Shown piece by piece: positions 7,607 through 16,265 of a stretch of 64,000 bases of DNA. This DNA is from Streptomyces sp. SAI-127 (GTDB lineage: Bacteria; Actinomycetota; Actinomycetes; Streptomycetales; Streptomycetaceae), in contig NZ_JARXYJ010000001.1 in assembly GCF_029894425.1 (NCBI RefSeq), positions 372,001 to 436,000 of the forward strand, written 5' to 3'. Both the position numbers and the translations under genes were made by a program. A model generated the notes under the pieces. It ran no database searches, was not told the DNA's origin, and was given only the letters and a program-made list of their open reading frames with translations. Position 1 is the stretch's first letter, and each line of letters begins with the position of its first letter.

Positions 7607-9550
7607 TCATGCTTTCCGGCGGGTGTGGGCGAACTCCGCGTACTCCTGGAGCAGTGCGCTGTCGTCCACCGCGCCCAGGTCCACGACGTCGTTCAGGGAA
7701 GCTCCCTGCAGCAGGCGCTTGACCGGCACCTCGAGCTTCTTTCCGGTGCGGGTGTGCGGGATCCCGCGCATGGGCACGACCTCGTCGGGCACGTGCCGCG
7801 GTGACAGCTCCTCCCGGATGACCTGGTTGATGCGCTGCGTCACCGCTTCGGCGTCGGCGTTCTCCTGGAGGGCGACGAACAGCGGCATGTAGTAGGCGTC
7901 CTCGCCCAGTTCGGCGCCCACGACGAGGGCTTCGCGCACTTCGGGCAGCGCCTCGACGACCCGGTAGATATCCGCGGGACCCATGCGTACGCCCTGCCGG
8001 TTCAGGGTGGAGTCCGAGCGGCCGTGGATCACACTGCTGCCGTCGGGCTCGAACTCGATGAAGTCCCCGTGCCGCCAGGCTCCGTCATACACGGAGAAGT
8101 AGCTCTGCCGATAGCGCCGGCCGTCGGAGTCGTTCCAGAAGCGGAGCGGCATCGAGGGCATCGGCTGCGTGATCACCAGCTCGCCCCGCTTGCCGACCAC
8201 GGGCTTGCCGTCCTCGTCCCACGCTTCCACGGAAACGCCCAGGGCGGGCGCCTGGATGCGGCCCACGCGGACGGGCAGCGTGGGGGCTCCACCGACGAAG
8301 ATCGAGCACACGTCGGTGCCGCCGCTCATGGACGTCAGCCACACGTCGCCGAGCCGGTCGTACACCCAACGGAAACCGTCGGTGGACAGCGGTGATCCGG
8401 TCACCTGCACCGTCCGCAGCGCCCCGGTTTCAGGGGCGAGGCCGGCCTTCAGACAGGCGTGCAGGTACCCGGCGCTGACACCGAGCGTGTCGACGTCGTG
8501 TTCGTCCGCGACACGGAAGACGCGCCCCAGGTCGGGGCGGACCGGGTTCCCGTCCAGCAGAACGATGGTGGCTCCGACCGCGAGCCCGGAGACCAGCATG
8601 TTCCACACCACCCAGCTGGTGCTGGCGACGGTGAGATAGCGGTCGCCGGCCCGTAGGTCCGCGTGCAGTCGCAGGACCTTGAGGTGTTCCAGGAGGACAC
8701 CTCCGTGGCCGTGCACGATGCCCTTGGGTGCCCCGGTGGTACCGGATGAGAACAGCACCCACAGCGGGTGGTCGAAGGGCAGCTCGTCGAACTCCGGCTC
8801 GCCTCCTCCCGCGGCGACCGTGCCCCAGAGCGACACGGGGCGGTCCGCCGTGGGCAGGCTTCCGGGGTGGAGGTGATCGACCCAGAGCACGTGCTCCACC
8901 GACGGCAGCCGGTCGAGCAGGGTGCGCATCTCGTCCGTGCGTTCGTGCGTCCGTCCGCCGTAGTGGTAGCCGTCCGTGAGCAGCAGCACCTTGGGCTCCA
9001 GCTGGGCGAACCGGGAGGTCACCCCGTCCGCCCCGAACTCCGGGGAGCAGACCGACCAGACGGCCCCCACCGCCGCGCAGGCGAGGAGCCCTACGACGGC
9101 CTCCGCGCGGTTGGGCAGGACGGCGGCCACCCGGTCGCCGTGGGCCACACCCATCCGGCGCAGCGCGGCGGAGACGGCGGCGACCTGGCTGCGGAGTTCG
9201 GCTCGCGAGAGCGTGTGGGACGTGCCGTCGTCCTCCACGACGACGAGCGCCTCACCCGGGCAGCGGCGCAGCACGTGCTCGGCATAGTTCACGGTACGGC
9301 CGGGAAACCACGTACCTCCGGGCATCTCCCGCGGAGCCACCGGACCGGTCGGAGTACCACCGAGTCGTACGTCCTCGAACTCGGCGACGGACTCCCAGAA
9401 CCGGCCCAGGTCTCGCGTCGACCAGCGCCACAGATCAAGGTAGTCGGCACCGCCGTCGTAGTCCTTCAGCCCACGGCGGTAGCGAGCCAGTTCGCTGCCG
9501 TCCTGCCGGGCGCTGCTGGGCATCCACAGGATGTCCTGCGCGGTGCTCAT
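7607..9550 (-). CDS. acetoacetate-CoA ligase-type acyl-CoA synthetase
   Basis: A 647-residue ANL-superfamily adenylating enzyme, the length typical of acetoacetyl-CoA synthetases. Seen: an N-terminal extension, the P-loop-like FSSGTTGAPKG motif, the SMSGGTDV adenine-binding segment, the hinge region HGRSDSTLNRQGVR, and the C-terminal lysine region HTRTGKKLEVP. It should convert acetoacetate, or a similar beta-keto acid, plus ATP and CoA to the CoA thioester, which the thiolase at 16.3 kb could cleave. Its ATG overlaps the cupin stop (ATGA), implying translational coupling, and it is followed closely by the FAH-family gene. Confidence 0.9.
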   Translation of the reverse strand: MSTAQDILWMPSSARQDGSELARYRRGLKDYDGGADYLDLWRWSTRDLGRFWESVAEFEDVRLGGTPTGPVAPREMPGGTWFPGRTVNYAEHVLRRCPGEALVVVEDDGTSHTLSRAELRSQVAAVSAALRRMGVAHGDRVAAVLPNRAEAVVGLLACAAVGAVWSVCSPEFGADGVTSRFAQLEPKVLLLTDGYHYGGRTHERTDEMRTLLDRLPSVEHVLWVDHLHPGSLPTADRPVSLWGTVAAGGGEPEFDELPFDHPLWVLFSSGTTGAPKGIVHGHGGVLLEHLKVLRLHADLRAGDRYLTVASTSWVVWNMLVSGLAVGATIVLLDGNPVRPDLGRVFRVADEHDVDTLGVSAGYLHACLKAGLAPETGALRTVQVTGSPLSTDGFRWVYDRLGDVWLTSMSGGTDVCSIFVGGAPTLPVRVGRIQAPALGVSVEAWDEDGKPVVGKRGELVITQPMPSMPLRFWNDSDGRRYRQSYFSVYDGAWRHGDFIEFEPDGSSVIHGRSDSTLNRQGVRMGPADIYRVVEALPEVREALVVGAELGEDAYYMPLFVALQENADAEAVTQRINQVIREELSPRHVPDEVVPMRGIPHTRTGKKLEVPVKRLLQGASLNDVVDLGAVDDSALLQEYAEFAHTRRKA

Positions 9551-10125
9551 GAGACCGCGGTGTCGACGGGCAGGGCACCGATGAGGACGAAGGCCACGCG
9601 ACAGGTCGTGTCACTGCGGTTGGACCAGGCGTGGCTGGTGCCTCGCTGGATGATCACGTCACCGGCCCTGGCGAGGGTCTCTCCCTCGTCCGTCAGCAGC
9701 CATATCTCGCCCTCGAGGACAAGGGCGTAGTCCAGGCTGTCGGTGCGGTGGAACCAGAAGTGGCGGCCGCCGACGGTGTGTTGGGCGGCGTCGCGGGCGT
9801 GTTCGCCGTCGATGTCGTCGAAGAGGGAGTCGGCGGCGGCGTCGGTGTAGGCGCTGTCGGGCGGGAAGCTCGCGATCCGGAAGACCGTTCCTCCGGGCTT
9901 GGGGTGCATCGGCACCTGGACGTCGGCGGAGGCCGCGTCCTGGTTGCCGTCGTTGCTGACGTCGCCCGGTTCGGTCTGCCAGGGGACGATCGCGCCGAAC
10001 CCTTTGACGGAGTCGGACACGAAGACGTTGGGAGCCGGGCCGTCGCTGATGACGGTGGAGCGGCCGTCGGCGGTGTGGCCTGTGACGATGCGCCGTACCG
10101 GCTTGATGGCGTGCGGGTTGGTCAT
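9547..10125 (-). CDS. cupin-domain protein
   Basis: A 192-residue protein with one clear cupin barrel in its C-terminal half: the two cupin motifs are around GGRHFWFHRTDSLDYALVLEG and GDVIIQRGTSHAW, which supply metal-ligand type residues. Cupins of this type act as dioxygenases, isomerases or metabolite sensors; the enzyme role is not decided by sequence. ATG 10125 is chosen because upstream in-frame codons run into the preceding gene. It lies between the second FAH-family gene and the acetoacetate-CoA ligase, overlapping the latter, so it is expected to act on a pathway intermediate. Confidence 0.82.
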   Translation of the reverse strand: MTNPHAIKPVRRIVTGHTADGRSTVISDGPAPNVFVSDSVKGFGAIVPWQTEPGDVSNDGNQDAASADVQVPMHPKPGGTVFRIASFPPDSAYTDAAADSLFDDIDGEHARDAAQHTVGGRHFWFHRTDSLDYALVLEGEIWLLTDEGETLARAGDVIIQRGTSHAWSNRSDTTCRVAFVLIGALPVDTAVS

Positions 10126-10142
10126 CTTTGTCGGTCCCGTCG

Positions 10143-11162
10143 TCAGTTCGCCGGCGTACCGAAGGGGTACGGGCGGGGCTCGGGCCACCAGGGGGCCTTG
10201 TCCGGCTCGGCGCTCAGTCGGTTGCGCAGGACACCGACGCCTTCCAGTTCGAGTTCGATGACGTCTCCGAGCGACAGCCGCCGGTCGAGCTCCAGGCCGG
10301 AACCGTTGGGCAGGGTGCCGGAGCCGATCAGGTCGCCGGGCTGAAGCCTGTCGTTGATGGAGACGTAGGCGAGCATTTCTTCCGGCGTGTAGATCATTCC
10401 CTCGGCAGTGGTCTCACTCCAGACCTCACCGTTGACGCGGACGACGCCCTTGAGCCCGTCGGTGGAGGGCAGCTCGTCGACGGTCGTGATCCACGGACCG
10501 ATGCCGTACGCGTAGTCCTTGCACTTCTGCGGGCCCATGCTCATGGCCATCTCGTAGCCCTGGATGTCGCGCGCGCTGAAGTCGTTGAAGATCGTGACGC
10601 CGAACAGGTGGGCGCGGGCGGCGTCGGGGGTCAGGTTGCTGCCCGCGGCTCCGACGATGAGGCCCATCTCCAGTTCGTAGTCGACGTATTCGGAGTAGCT
10701 CGGGTAGGGGATCTCCTCGTCGTGGCCGTAGACCACTCCGGTGGATCCCTTGAAGTAGCCGGGCGTCTTGAACAGCTGAGGGTTGGGCAGTCCGCCGCCC
10801 ACCCTGTCGTGGAATCCCTTCATGTGTGCCGGGAAGGTCAGTCCGTCGCGGATGACCGGCGGGTCGACGGCCGCCACCCAGGACAGACCGTCGATCGGCA
10901 GTGAGGCGTCGTCGGCGGCCTGGTCCACGGCCCAGTGGGCGGCGTCGAGGAACGCCGACCCGGCGGCGATGGCGGCGGCCATGCTCGACGGGAAGTGGGC
11001 CGCGGCCAGTCGGCGGGCCGCGTCCGGCGTCGCGTATTGCGCCTGCCTGCCCAGGGCGTAGGCCCTGGCCAGGTCGATGACCCTGCCCTCGTCGGGCAGC
11101 ACGGCGACGATCCTGATCTGGTCGCCGTCGGGAGAAGGTACTGAGATCCGACCGAGCTTCAT
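10143..11162 (-). CDS. fumarylacetoacetate hydrolase family protein
   Basis: A 339-residue FAH-family enzyme, intact. Seen: KGFHDRVGGG, the metal-binding acidic cluster YVDYELEMGLIVG, NDFSARDIQ, and the C-terminal GDLIGSGTLPNGSG loop. It resembles fumarylacetoacetases and acylpyruvate hydrolases that split a diketo acid after ring cleavage. AAGGAG sits 8 nt before the ATG at 11162, and the frame upstream of it is not protein-like. It is the first gene of the leftward operon (FAH, cupin, ligase, FAH-like) and is divergent from the TetR gene with a perfect palindrome between them. Confidence 0.92.
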   Translation of the reverse strand: MKLGRISVPSPDGDQIRIVAVLPDEGRVIDLARAYALGRQAQYATPDAARRLAAAHFPSSMAAAIAAGSAFLDAAHWAVDQAADDASLPIDGLSWVAAVDPPVIRDGLTFPAHMKGFHDRVGGGLPNPQLFKTPGYFKGSTGVVYGHDEEIPYPSYSEYVDYELEMGLIVGAAGSNLTPDAARAHLFGVTIFNDFSARDIQGYEMAMSMGPQKCKDYAYGIGPWITTVDELPSTDGLKGVVRVNGEVWSETTAEGMIYTPEEMLAYVSINDRLQPGDLIGSGTLPNGSGLELDRRLSLGDVIELELEGVGVLRNRLSAEPDKAPWWPEPRPYPFGTPAN

Positions 11163-11184
11163 GTGTGCGACTCCTTCATCTATT

Positions 11185-11196
11185 CGAAACGTTTCG
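11185..11196. promoter_or_regulatory. perfect CGAAACGTTTCG operator, FAH/tetR divergent promoter
   Basis: A perfect 12-bp palindrome, with matching bases continuing at 11182-11183 and 11198-11199, about 22 bp upstream of the FAH-family start and 80 bp upstream of the TetR gene. It is the best copy of a motif also found at 6006, 16047 and 16172. The adjacent TetR protein is the most economical candidate to bind it. Confidence 0.7.
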
Positions 11197-11276
11197 TATC
11201 GTATGACAGGCTTATCCCCTTGTCGATCCTGCGCTGACATTGGGGAATGAGGCCGTGCGTGGGTTAACTTGACTCC

Positions 11277-11876
11277 GTGGCTGTACGAAGCGAATTGAGT
11301 CGTCGCGCGATCCTCGACGCGACCATGGACCTCCTTGTGCGCGACGGCCGGCGCGCCACCACGGTGCAGAAGCTGACCATGGAGGCGATCGCCAAGCGGG
11401 CCAAGGTCAGCAAGGCGACGATCTACCGGTGGTGGCCGAACAAGGCCGCGGTCGTCATCGACGCCTTCATGGAGAACCACCTGGCGCACACCCGCATCCC
11501 CGAAGGGGTACCGGTGCGCGACGCCCTCCTGGCGCACCTCAAGTCGCTGATCTCCCGCTACGCCGGCCCGCAGGGCAAGCTGGTCGCCCAGATCATCGCC
11601 GAGGGGCAGTACGACCCCGAGACGATGGCCAACTTCCGCGAGCGCTTCTGGCAGGAGCGCGCCGCGGCCGTCGAGAAGCTGATGCGCAGAGGAATCGACG
11701 AAGGCGTCTTCCGGTCCGACCTCGATCCGAAGTCGGCAGCCCAGTTGTTCTACGCACCGATCTACTTCCATCTCCTGTTCGGCGTCAGCCCGCTCGACGA
11801 CGCGCTCGCGGAACAGCTCGTGGAACTGGGGATCCGCGGTCTGGAAGCCCATCCCTCGCCGGACGGCGAATCCTGA
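11277..11876 (+). CDS. TetR-family transcriptional regulator
   Basis: A 199-residue TetR-type protein. The N-terminal HTH (about residues 10-60) has the expected VQKLTMEAIAKRAKVSKATI and YRWWPNKAAV segments; the remainder is the helical ligand domain. GTG 11277 lies 6 nt after a TAACTT -10-like element (11265-11270) with no Shine-Dalgarno, so it looks leaderless. It is divergent from the FAH operon and converges with the dioxygenase. It is a likely repressor of the whole catabolic cluster through the CGAAACG sites (inference). Confidence 0.9.
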   Translation: MAVRSELSRRAILDATMDLLVRDGRRATTVQKLTMEAIAKRAKVSKATIYRWWPNKAAVVIDAFMENHLAHTRIPEGVPVRDALLAHLKSLISRYAGPQGKLVAQIIAEGQYDPETMANFRERFWQERAAAVEKLMRRGIDEGVFRSDLDPKSAAQLFYAPIYFHLLFGVSPLDDALAEQLVELGIRGLEAHPSPDGES

Positions 11877-11921
11877 GCCCTCCCCCGGCGCGTCCCGAGC
11901 GCTCCTCAGGCGCCAGCGGGG

Positions 11922-12860
11922 TCACACCGGCGGTGGGATGAACAATCCCCGGTCCGGGTCGTTGAACATCTCCTTGGACACGAACTCGTTCATCGGGTTG
12001 GAAGTCCCCCACACGTCCGAGGTCTCCGGGTCATCGGTGCTGTACAGGTGGGGGTGCCAGGTGTCCTCGTCGAGGATCTCCAGCTCCGTGGTGTACTCCA
12101 TGGTGTTGCCGTTGGGGTCATGGAAGTACGTGAAGGTGTTGTCGCCGGCACGGTGCCGGCCCGGCCCCCATACCTTGTGGACTCCGTCGCGCATGAGGCG
12201 GCCGCTGCCGCGCATGTACTCCTCCAGGCCGCGCATCTCGAACGACGCGTGGTGCAGCGAGACATGGGGACAGCGGGCGATCGCGATGCTGTGGTGCTGC
12301 GGGTTGCAGCGCAGGAACCACATGATCCCGCCGAGCTGCGGGTGCACGTTGGTGTCGGTGAGCCGGAAGTCCAGGTACTTCTCGTAGAAGGCCATCATGC
12401 GCTCGGGCTCGGGGGAATTGAGGACGACGTGGGACAGCCGCACCGGGATGTCCTCGCGCTCCTCGACCTTGCGGTGGGTGCGGGCGGCGACCTCCGCGGA
12501 GATCTCGACGGTGCGCCCCTCCACGTCGAAGAACCGGAAGCCGTAGCCGCCGCCGGGCGTCTGGAGTGTGTCCGGCTCGCTGACCAGCTTCACGCCGTCG
12601 GTGGCGAGGCGGGTGGCGAGGCCGTCCACGGCAGCGCGGTCGGCGGCGCCGAAGGAGACCAGGTCGAGGCGCTTGTCCTGGGAGCGGCGGACCCGGACGA
12701 CGTACTGCTCGGGCGAGCCCTCGGCGGCGAAGTACGTGACATCGCCGTCGGTGCCGGCCTTGGTCAGCCCCCATTGCTGCTCGTAGAAGGCGACCTGCTT
12801 GTCGTAGTCCTGAACGGCGATGTCGACGTGCCGAAGGTGGGTGATGGGTTGGTCGTGCAT
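11922..12860 (-). CDS. extradiol ring-cleavage dioxygenase (VOC superfamily)
   Basis: A 312-residue two-domain vicinal-oxygen-chelate protein. Seen: an N-terminal domain starting LRHVDIAVQDYDK, and a catalytic C-terminal domain with LSHVVLNSPEPE, HHASFEM and HDPNGNTMEYTTE, which supply the His, His and Glu ligands expected for Fe(II) or Mn(II). The family opens catecholic rings next to the diol. AGGAG lies upstream of the ATG at 12860. It follows the flavin hydroxylase by 42 bp, so hydroxylation then cleavage is the natural reading. The exact catechol cannot be named. Confidence 0.9.
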   Translation of the reverse strand: MHDQPITHLRHVDIAVQDYDKQVAFYEQQWGLTKAGTDGDVTYFAAEGSPEQYVVRVRRSQDKRLDLVSFGAADRAAVDGLATRLATDGVKLVSEPDTLQTPGGGYGFRFFDVEGRTVEISAEVAARTHRKVEEREDIPVRLSHVVLNSPEPERMMAFYEKYLDFRLTDTNVHPQLGGIMWFLRCNPQHHSIAIARCPHVSLHHASFEMRGLEEYMRGSGRLMRDGVHKVWGPGRHRAGDNTFTYFHDPNGNTMEYTTELEILDEDTWHPHLYSTDDPETSDVWGTSNPMNEFVSKEMFNDPDRGLFIPPPV

Positions 12861-12902
12861 GGTGAACTCCTGTGAGTGAAACAGTGTTTGCACGCGCGCG
12901 GG

Positions 12903-14438
12903 TCAGGCCTGCAGGGTGTTCTCCTGCTGCGGCGGGCTCATCTCGCGCCGGGGTTCCGGGGCGCCTGCGAGAGGCAGGAGTCGGAGCAGTGCTTCGAGCT
13001 CTTCGGGGGTGTGTGCCGTCCCGAGCACATAGCGGTCAGGACGGACCAGGACGGCGGAGGCCTCGACCGAGGTGAGCAGTTGGCCGACGTGCTGCGGGGA
13101 GGTCAGTACGGCCACCTCGGGCTCCTCCTCCAGCGCCTTGCGTACGGGATCGGGCAGCCCGGCCGTCAGTTCGGGCGTGGCCGCGAGCAGGAACCGGCGT
13201 CCCACGAGGTCGTCGAGCCGTGTCCCGTCGGGCAGCATCGGCTGCATCGAAATACGTCCGGCGTGGGGGTCGGCCGGGCACGTGTGCACACCCGGGCCCA
13301 GGGCGGGTGCCGGCGGGTAGCCGTCGGCCGGGTTGGCACGGATGTGCGCATCCCGCTGGGCGGCCAACACAGGGTCGGTGGTCTGGACGAGGCCGGCCAT
13401 CGTCGCCGCCTGCTGGACCCAGTACCTGGCGTGGTCCTTGCGTTCGGACTCGTAGGTGTCGAGCAGGGACTCGGAGGCTCTGCCACGCGAGACGAGCCGG
13501 ATCTTCCACACCAGGTTGGCCACGTCACGCAGGCCGGCGCACAGCCCCTGGCCGAACAGCGGAGGCGCCAGGTGAGCGGCGTCGCCCGCGAGGAACACAT
13601 TGCCGACCCGCCACGACGTGGCCAACCGCGCGCGGAAGGTGTAAACGGCGATGCGGTCGGGCTCGAAGTTCTGCGGTGAGAGAACCCCTCGGCTCAACCG
13701 GGCGATGCCCGCCGGTGTGGCGATCTCCTCCCGGTCGTCCTCGGGGAGGACTTTGAACTCCATGCGCACCCGGTCACCGGGGAGCCTGATCCAGAGCGCG
13801 GGACGGGTGTGCCGGCCGAGGAAGACCATGTCACCCTTGATGCCTGCCGTCCCGCGCAGGTGTCCGTCGACGACGAGCCACGGATCGTCGGTGCCGAGGT
13901 TCTCGCCGGATATCCCGAGCGTGCGCCTGACGGTCGAGGTGGCACCGTCACAGGCGATGACCCATCGCGCGGTGAGCGTCTGTGTCGTTCCGTCGGGTGT
14001 ACGGACGGTGCAGTGGACTGAGCCGTCACCTTGCTGGATGTCCAGCAGCGTGGTGCCGAGCCGGAGTTCCACATCGGCGAGCCGCTCGACTTCGGCGCGC
14101 AGCAGCGCGTCGATCTCAGGCTGGTGGAACAGGACCTCCGAGTGCCATGCCTGAGGTCCCATCTGCCCCGTGGCATGGGCCACCAGAGTTTCGCCGGCCT
14201 CGTTCTCCATGCGGTAGTCGCACATCGGCTTGATCCGGGCGGAGAGTTCCTCGCCCAGCCCCATGGACTGGAAGGAACGCACGGTCTCACCGTCGAAGTG
14301 CACGGCCCGCGCCTGTTCCCACAACTCGGACTCGCGTTCGATCCCCACGGCCCGTACACCGGCATGGCCCAGCAAAGCAAGGGCCATCACCCCGACGGGT
14401 CCACCACCCACAACGATGACTTCGCAGTCCTGTGACAC
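12903..14438 (-). CDS. FAD-dependent aromatic hydroxylase, MhpA/PHBH-like
   Basis: A 511-residue group A flavoprotein monooxygenase. Seen: the N-terminal GGGPVG dinucleotide fold, the ACDGATSTVR (DG) motif, and FLAGDAAHLAPPLFGQG (GD motif) that binds FAD ribityl; a C-terminal thioredoxin-like extension fits the MhpA/phenol-hydroxylase branch. It should use NAD(P)H and O2 to add a hydroxyl to a phenolic substrate. A GTG start with GGAG 7 nt upstream is chosen. It leads the dioxygenase gene in the same operon; an inverted repeat lies just upstream. Confidence 0.9.
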   Translation of the reverse strand: MSQDCEVIVVGGGPVGVMALALLGHAGVRAVGIERESELWEQARAVHFDGETVRSFQSMGLGEELSARIKPMCDYRMENEAGETLVAHATGQMGPQAWHSEVLFHQPEIDALLRAEVERLADVELRLGTTLLDIQQGDGSVHCTVRTPDGTTQTLTARWVIACDGATSTVRRTLGISGENLGTDDPWLVVDGHLRGTAGIKGDMVFLGRHTRPALWIRLPGDRVRMEFKVLPEDDREEIATPAGIARLSRGVLSPQNFEPDRIAVYTFRARLATSWRVGNVFLAGDAAHLAPPLFGQGLCAGLRDVANLVWKIRLVSRGRASESLLDTYESERKDHARYWVQQAATMAGLVQTTDPVLAAQRDAHIRANPADGYPPAPALGPGVHTCPADPHAGRISMQPMLPDGTRLDDLVGRRFLLAATPELTAGLPDPVRKALEEEPEVAVLTSPQHVGQLLTSVEASAVLVRPDRYVLGTAHTPEELEALLRLLPLAGAPEPRREMSPPQQENTLQA

Positions 14439-14459
14439 CTGAACTCCATTTGCGGCTCG

Positions 14460-14475
14460 GGTACTTGGAAGTACC
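14460..14475. promoter_or_regulatory. inverted repeat upstream of the hydroxylase
   Basis: GGTACTTGGAAGTACC has perfect 7-bp arms with a 2-bp centre and lies 22 bp upstream of the hydroxylase start codon, in the 95-bp gap after the thioesterase gene. It is the size of a dimeric regulator site and differs from the CGAAACG motif, so a second regulator (MarR or GntR of this cluster) could act here. Confidence 0.5.
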
Positions 14476-14533
14476 GTTTGACCTCTGCACCCGCGCGTCC
14501 GCCGGACGACCTGGACGCTCGGCGTCCGCGGCT

Positions 14534-15136
14534 CTAGCGGCCCGGCGTGCGCCCTGGCACGGCGGGTCCGTCCACCGCGTCGGTCTCCGCGCCCGCCGGA
14601 CGGGCGCGGTGCTCCTCATGGCCGGCTCGTCCGGACAGGCTGCCCGGGACCGGATTGCTCCCCGCCGACGGCACCCCGTCCGCCAGGGCGATCTGCGCCC
14701 CCCGACCGCTGAACTCGCCGATGACCTCGTCACCGCGCCGCACCGTGACCTCACAGATCACTGAGCGCCCCTGCCAGGAGCGGGTCACCGCTTCGGCGAT
14801 CAGATCGTCGCCGAGGTGGCCGGGGCGCCAAAACGTGATGTCCGCGCTCGCCGTGACGACCGGCGGGCCGAAGCTGTTGACGGCGCAGGCGAAGGTGGTG
14901 TCGGCCAGAGCGAACACGAGCCCGCCATGCACGATCGCGTGCCCGTTGACCATGTCCGGCCGGACCCGCATCCGTGCGCGCGCCCGACCGTCGGCCGCCG
15001 ACTCGACCTGTATACCCAGGAGTTCGCAGGTACGGTCCTCGCTGAGCAGATGACGCACGCTCTTCGCCACCTGCCCGTCCGTGGCGCGCTCCGCGTCATC
15101 ACGACGGCCGTCGGACGCGAACCGGTCGGGCGTCAT
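14534..15136 (-). CDS. PaaI-family hotdog thioesterase
   Basis: A 200-residue protein with one hotdog domain (about residues 40-150). Seen: the helix signature NGHAIVHGGLVFALADTTF with the HGG turn typical of PaaI/YbgC thioesterases, followed by the strand containing SADITFWRP. The family hydrolyses aryl- or acyl-CoA thioesters, often rescuing CoA in phenylacetate-type pathways. The C-terminal 40 residues are low-complexity and probably disordered. Its ATG overlaps the stop of the upstream binding-protein-like gene (ATGA), suggesting coupled translation. Confidence 0.85.
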   Translation of the reverse strand: MTPDRFASDGRRDDAERATDGQVAKSVRHLLSEDRTCELLGIQVESAADGRARARMRVRPDMVNGHAIVHGGLVFALADTTFACAVNSFGPPVVTASADITFWRPGHLGDDLIAEAVTRSWQGRSVICEVTVRRGDEVIGEFSGRGAQIALADGVPSAGSNPVPGSLSGRAGHEEHRARPAGAETDAVDGPAVPGRTPGR

Positions 15137-16002
15137 GGACGCAGCTCCAGACCGAGCGGGCGGCCGTCGTACAGGTCATCGGCACCAGGCGCCCGGTCGG
15201 GCATCATGCCGAGCTTGTCGCGCATCGTCAGGACGCACTCCAGACCGGCACGAGCAGGAGCCAGCGAAACGGGGCGGGTGCGCAGCGCGGCCCGCGCCGA
15301 GGCCGGCCCGTAGCCGCCTCTCGTCAGCACGTCCAGGATCTGTTCGTCCTCAGTGGCGTGCAGCCACTTCCGTGCCGCATCGAGGGCCGTGAGGTAGAGA
15401 GAGAGCTTTTCCCGCCCCGCCTGCCCCGTCACGGGACCGGCCACAACGCCCTGCCCAGGGAAGTCCGGCACCTCGTCCTCGACCGCGAGCAGCGAGACGA
15501 ACCCCTCCTGTTGCGCCAGCTCGTCCAGCGGCGGCCCCAGCCACGCCGCGTCGATCGACCGTGAGCGCAGGGCCTCGAAGCGCTCGCGCACTCCGCCCAC
15601 CGGCTCGAACTCGTACGCACCGGGCGGGAGGCCATGGTGACCGAGGAGATGACGAAGCAGGACGGCGAAGCCGTTGTCCGGCGCGTCGACGCCGAGTGTT
15701 GCGCCCCGCAGGTCTTCCAGCCCCCTCACCGAGGGCTGCGCGACCAGGCGGAGCGGCGTCGTCGACTCGATCTGGGCGACGACTCGCAGGTCGCCTCCGC
15801 CGGAGTTCCACACGATCAGGTTGTCGATGGCCGTGACGCCCGCATCGACGTCGTCGGTCAGGAGTCGGTCACGCTGGTCCGTCGACGACTCGATCAGCAC
15901 GGTCTCGACCTCAAGGCCGACGTGGGCGAAGAAACCCAGCTCGTGGGCAACGACACACACGGGTGGCGGAACGAACACCGCCTGTCGAAAGCACGCCGTC
16001 AT
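15133..16002 (-). CDS. NMT1/SsuA-type substrate-binding-fold protein without signal peptide
   Basis: A 289-residue protein of the type II periplasmic-binding fold: an N-terminal lobe with VCVVAHELGFFAHVGLEVE, a LRGATLGVD segment, and a RSRSIDAAWLGPP stretch, the pattern of NMT1/THI5 and sulfonate-binding proteins. No signal peptide or lipobox is present and no ABC permease or ATPase gene is nearby, so it is probably cytoplasmic. Some proteins of this fold are enzymes, for example 4,5-dihydroxyphthalate decarboxylase, so an enzymatic role in the pathway is possible. GAGGAG precedes ATG 16002. A CGAAACG-type site lies 45 bp upstream. Confidence 0.75.
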   Translation of the reverse strand: MTACFRQAVFVPPPVCVVAHELGFFAHVGLEVETVLIESSTDQRDRLLTDDVDAGVTAIDNLIVWNSGGGDLRVVAQIESTTPLRLVAQPSVRGLEDLRGATLGVDAPDNGFAVLLRHLLGHHGLPPGAYEFEPVGGVRERFEALRSRSIDAAWLGPPLDELAQQEGFVSLLAVEDEVPDFPGQGVVAGPVTGQAGREKLSLYLTALDAARKWLHATEDEQILDVLTRGGYGPASARAALRTRPVSLAPARAGLECVLTMRDKLGMMPDRAPGADDLYDGRPLGLELRP

Positions 16003-16046
16003 TGGAGTGCTCCTCTCTGCACGAGGTGGCCTCACAGTAGGTCAAT

Positions 16047-16058
16047 CGAAACGGAACG
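16047..16058. promoter_or_regulatory. CGAAACG-type site upstream of the binding-fold gene
   Basis: CGAAACGGAACG keeps the left half-site of the palindrome at 11185 exactly and diverges in the right half. It lies 45 bp upstream of the leftward binding-fold gene in the divergent region shared with the thiolase. Confidence 0.45.
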
Positions 16059-16171
16059 TCTAGGATCGCAACCGGTAATATTTTCTGGTGCAGGCACGCT
16101 GGGGAGCGAGCTCGGGATCGCGGGCACCGGCCTGGATGACCTGGCGAAACAAAGCCGCCTACGCGCACATT

Positions 16172-16183
16172 CGAAACGGTCCG
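16172..16183. promoter_or_regulatory. CGAAACG-type operator upstream of the thiolase
   Basis: CGAAACGGTCCG, preceded by ATT as in the 11185 copy, is followed directly by TACAGTAT, a plausible -10 element for the thiolase start at 16266. A protein bound here would overlap the promoter. Confidence 0.5.
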
Positions 16184-16265
16184 TACAGTATCTTCTGCAC
16201 TGGAGAGCCGCCTTCATGCCGGCCTGCCCCCACGCACCCGTTCGCCATCCTGAGAGGTGCATGAC

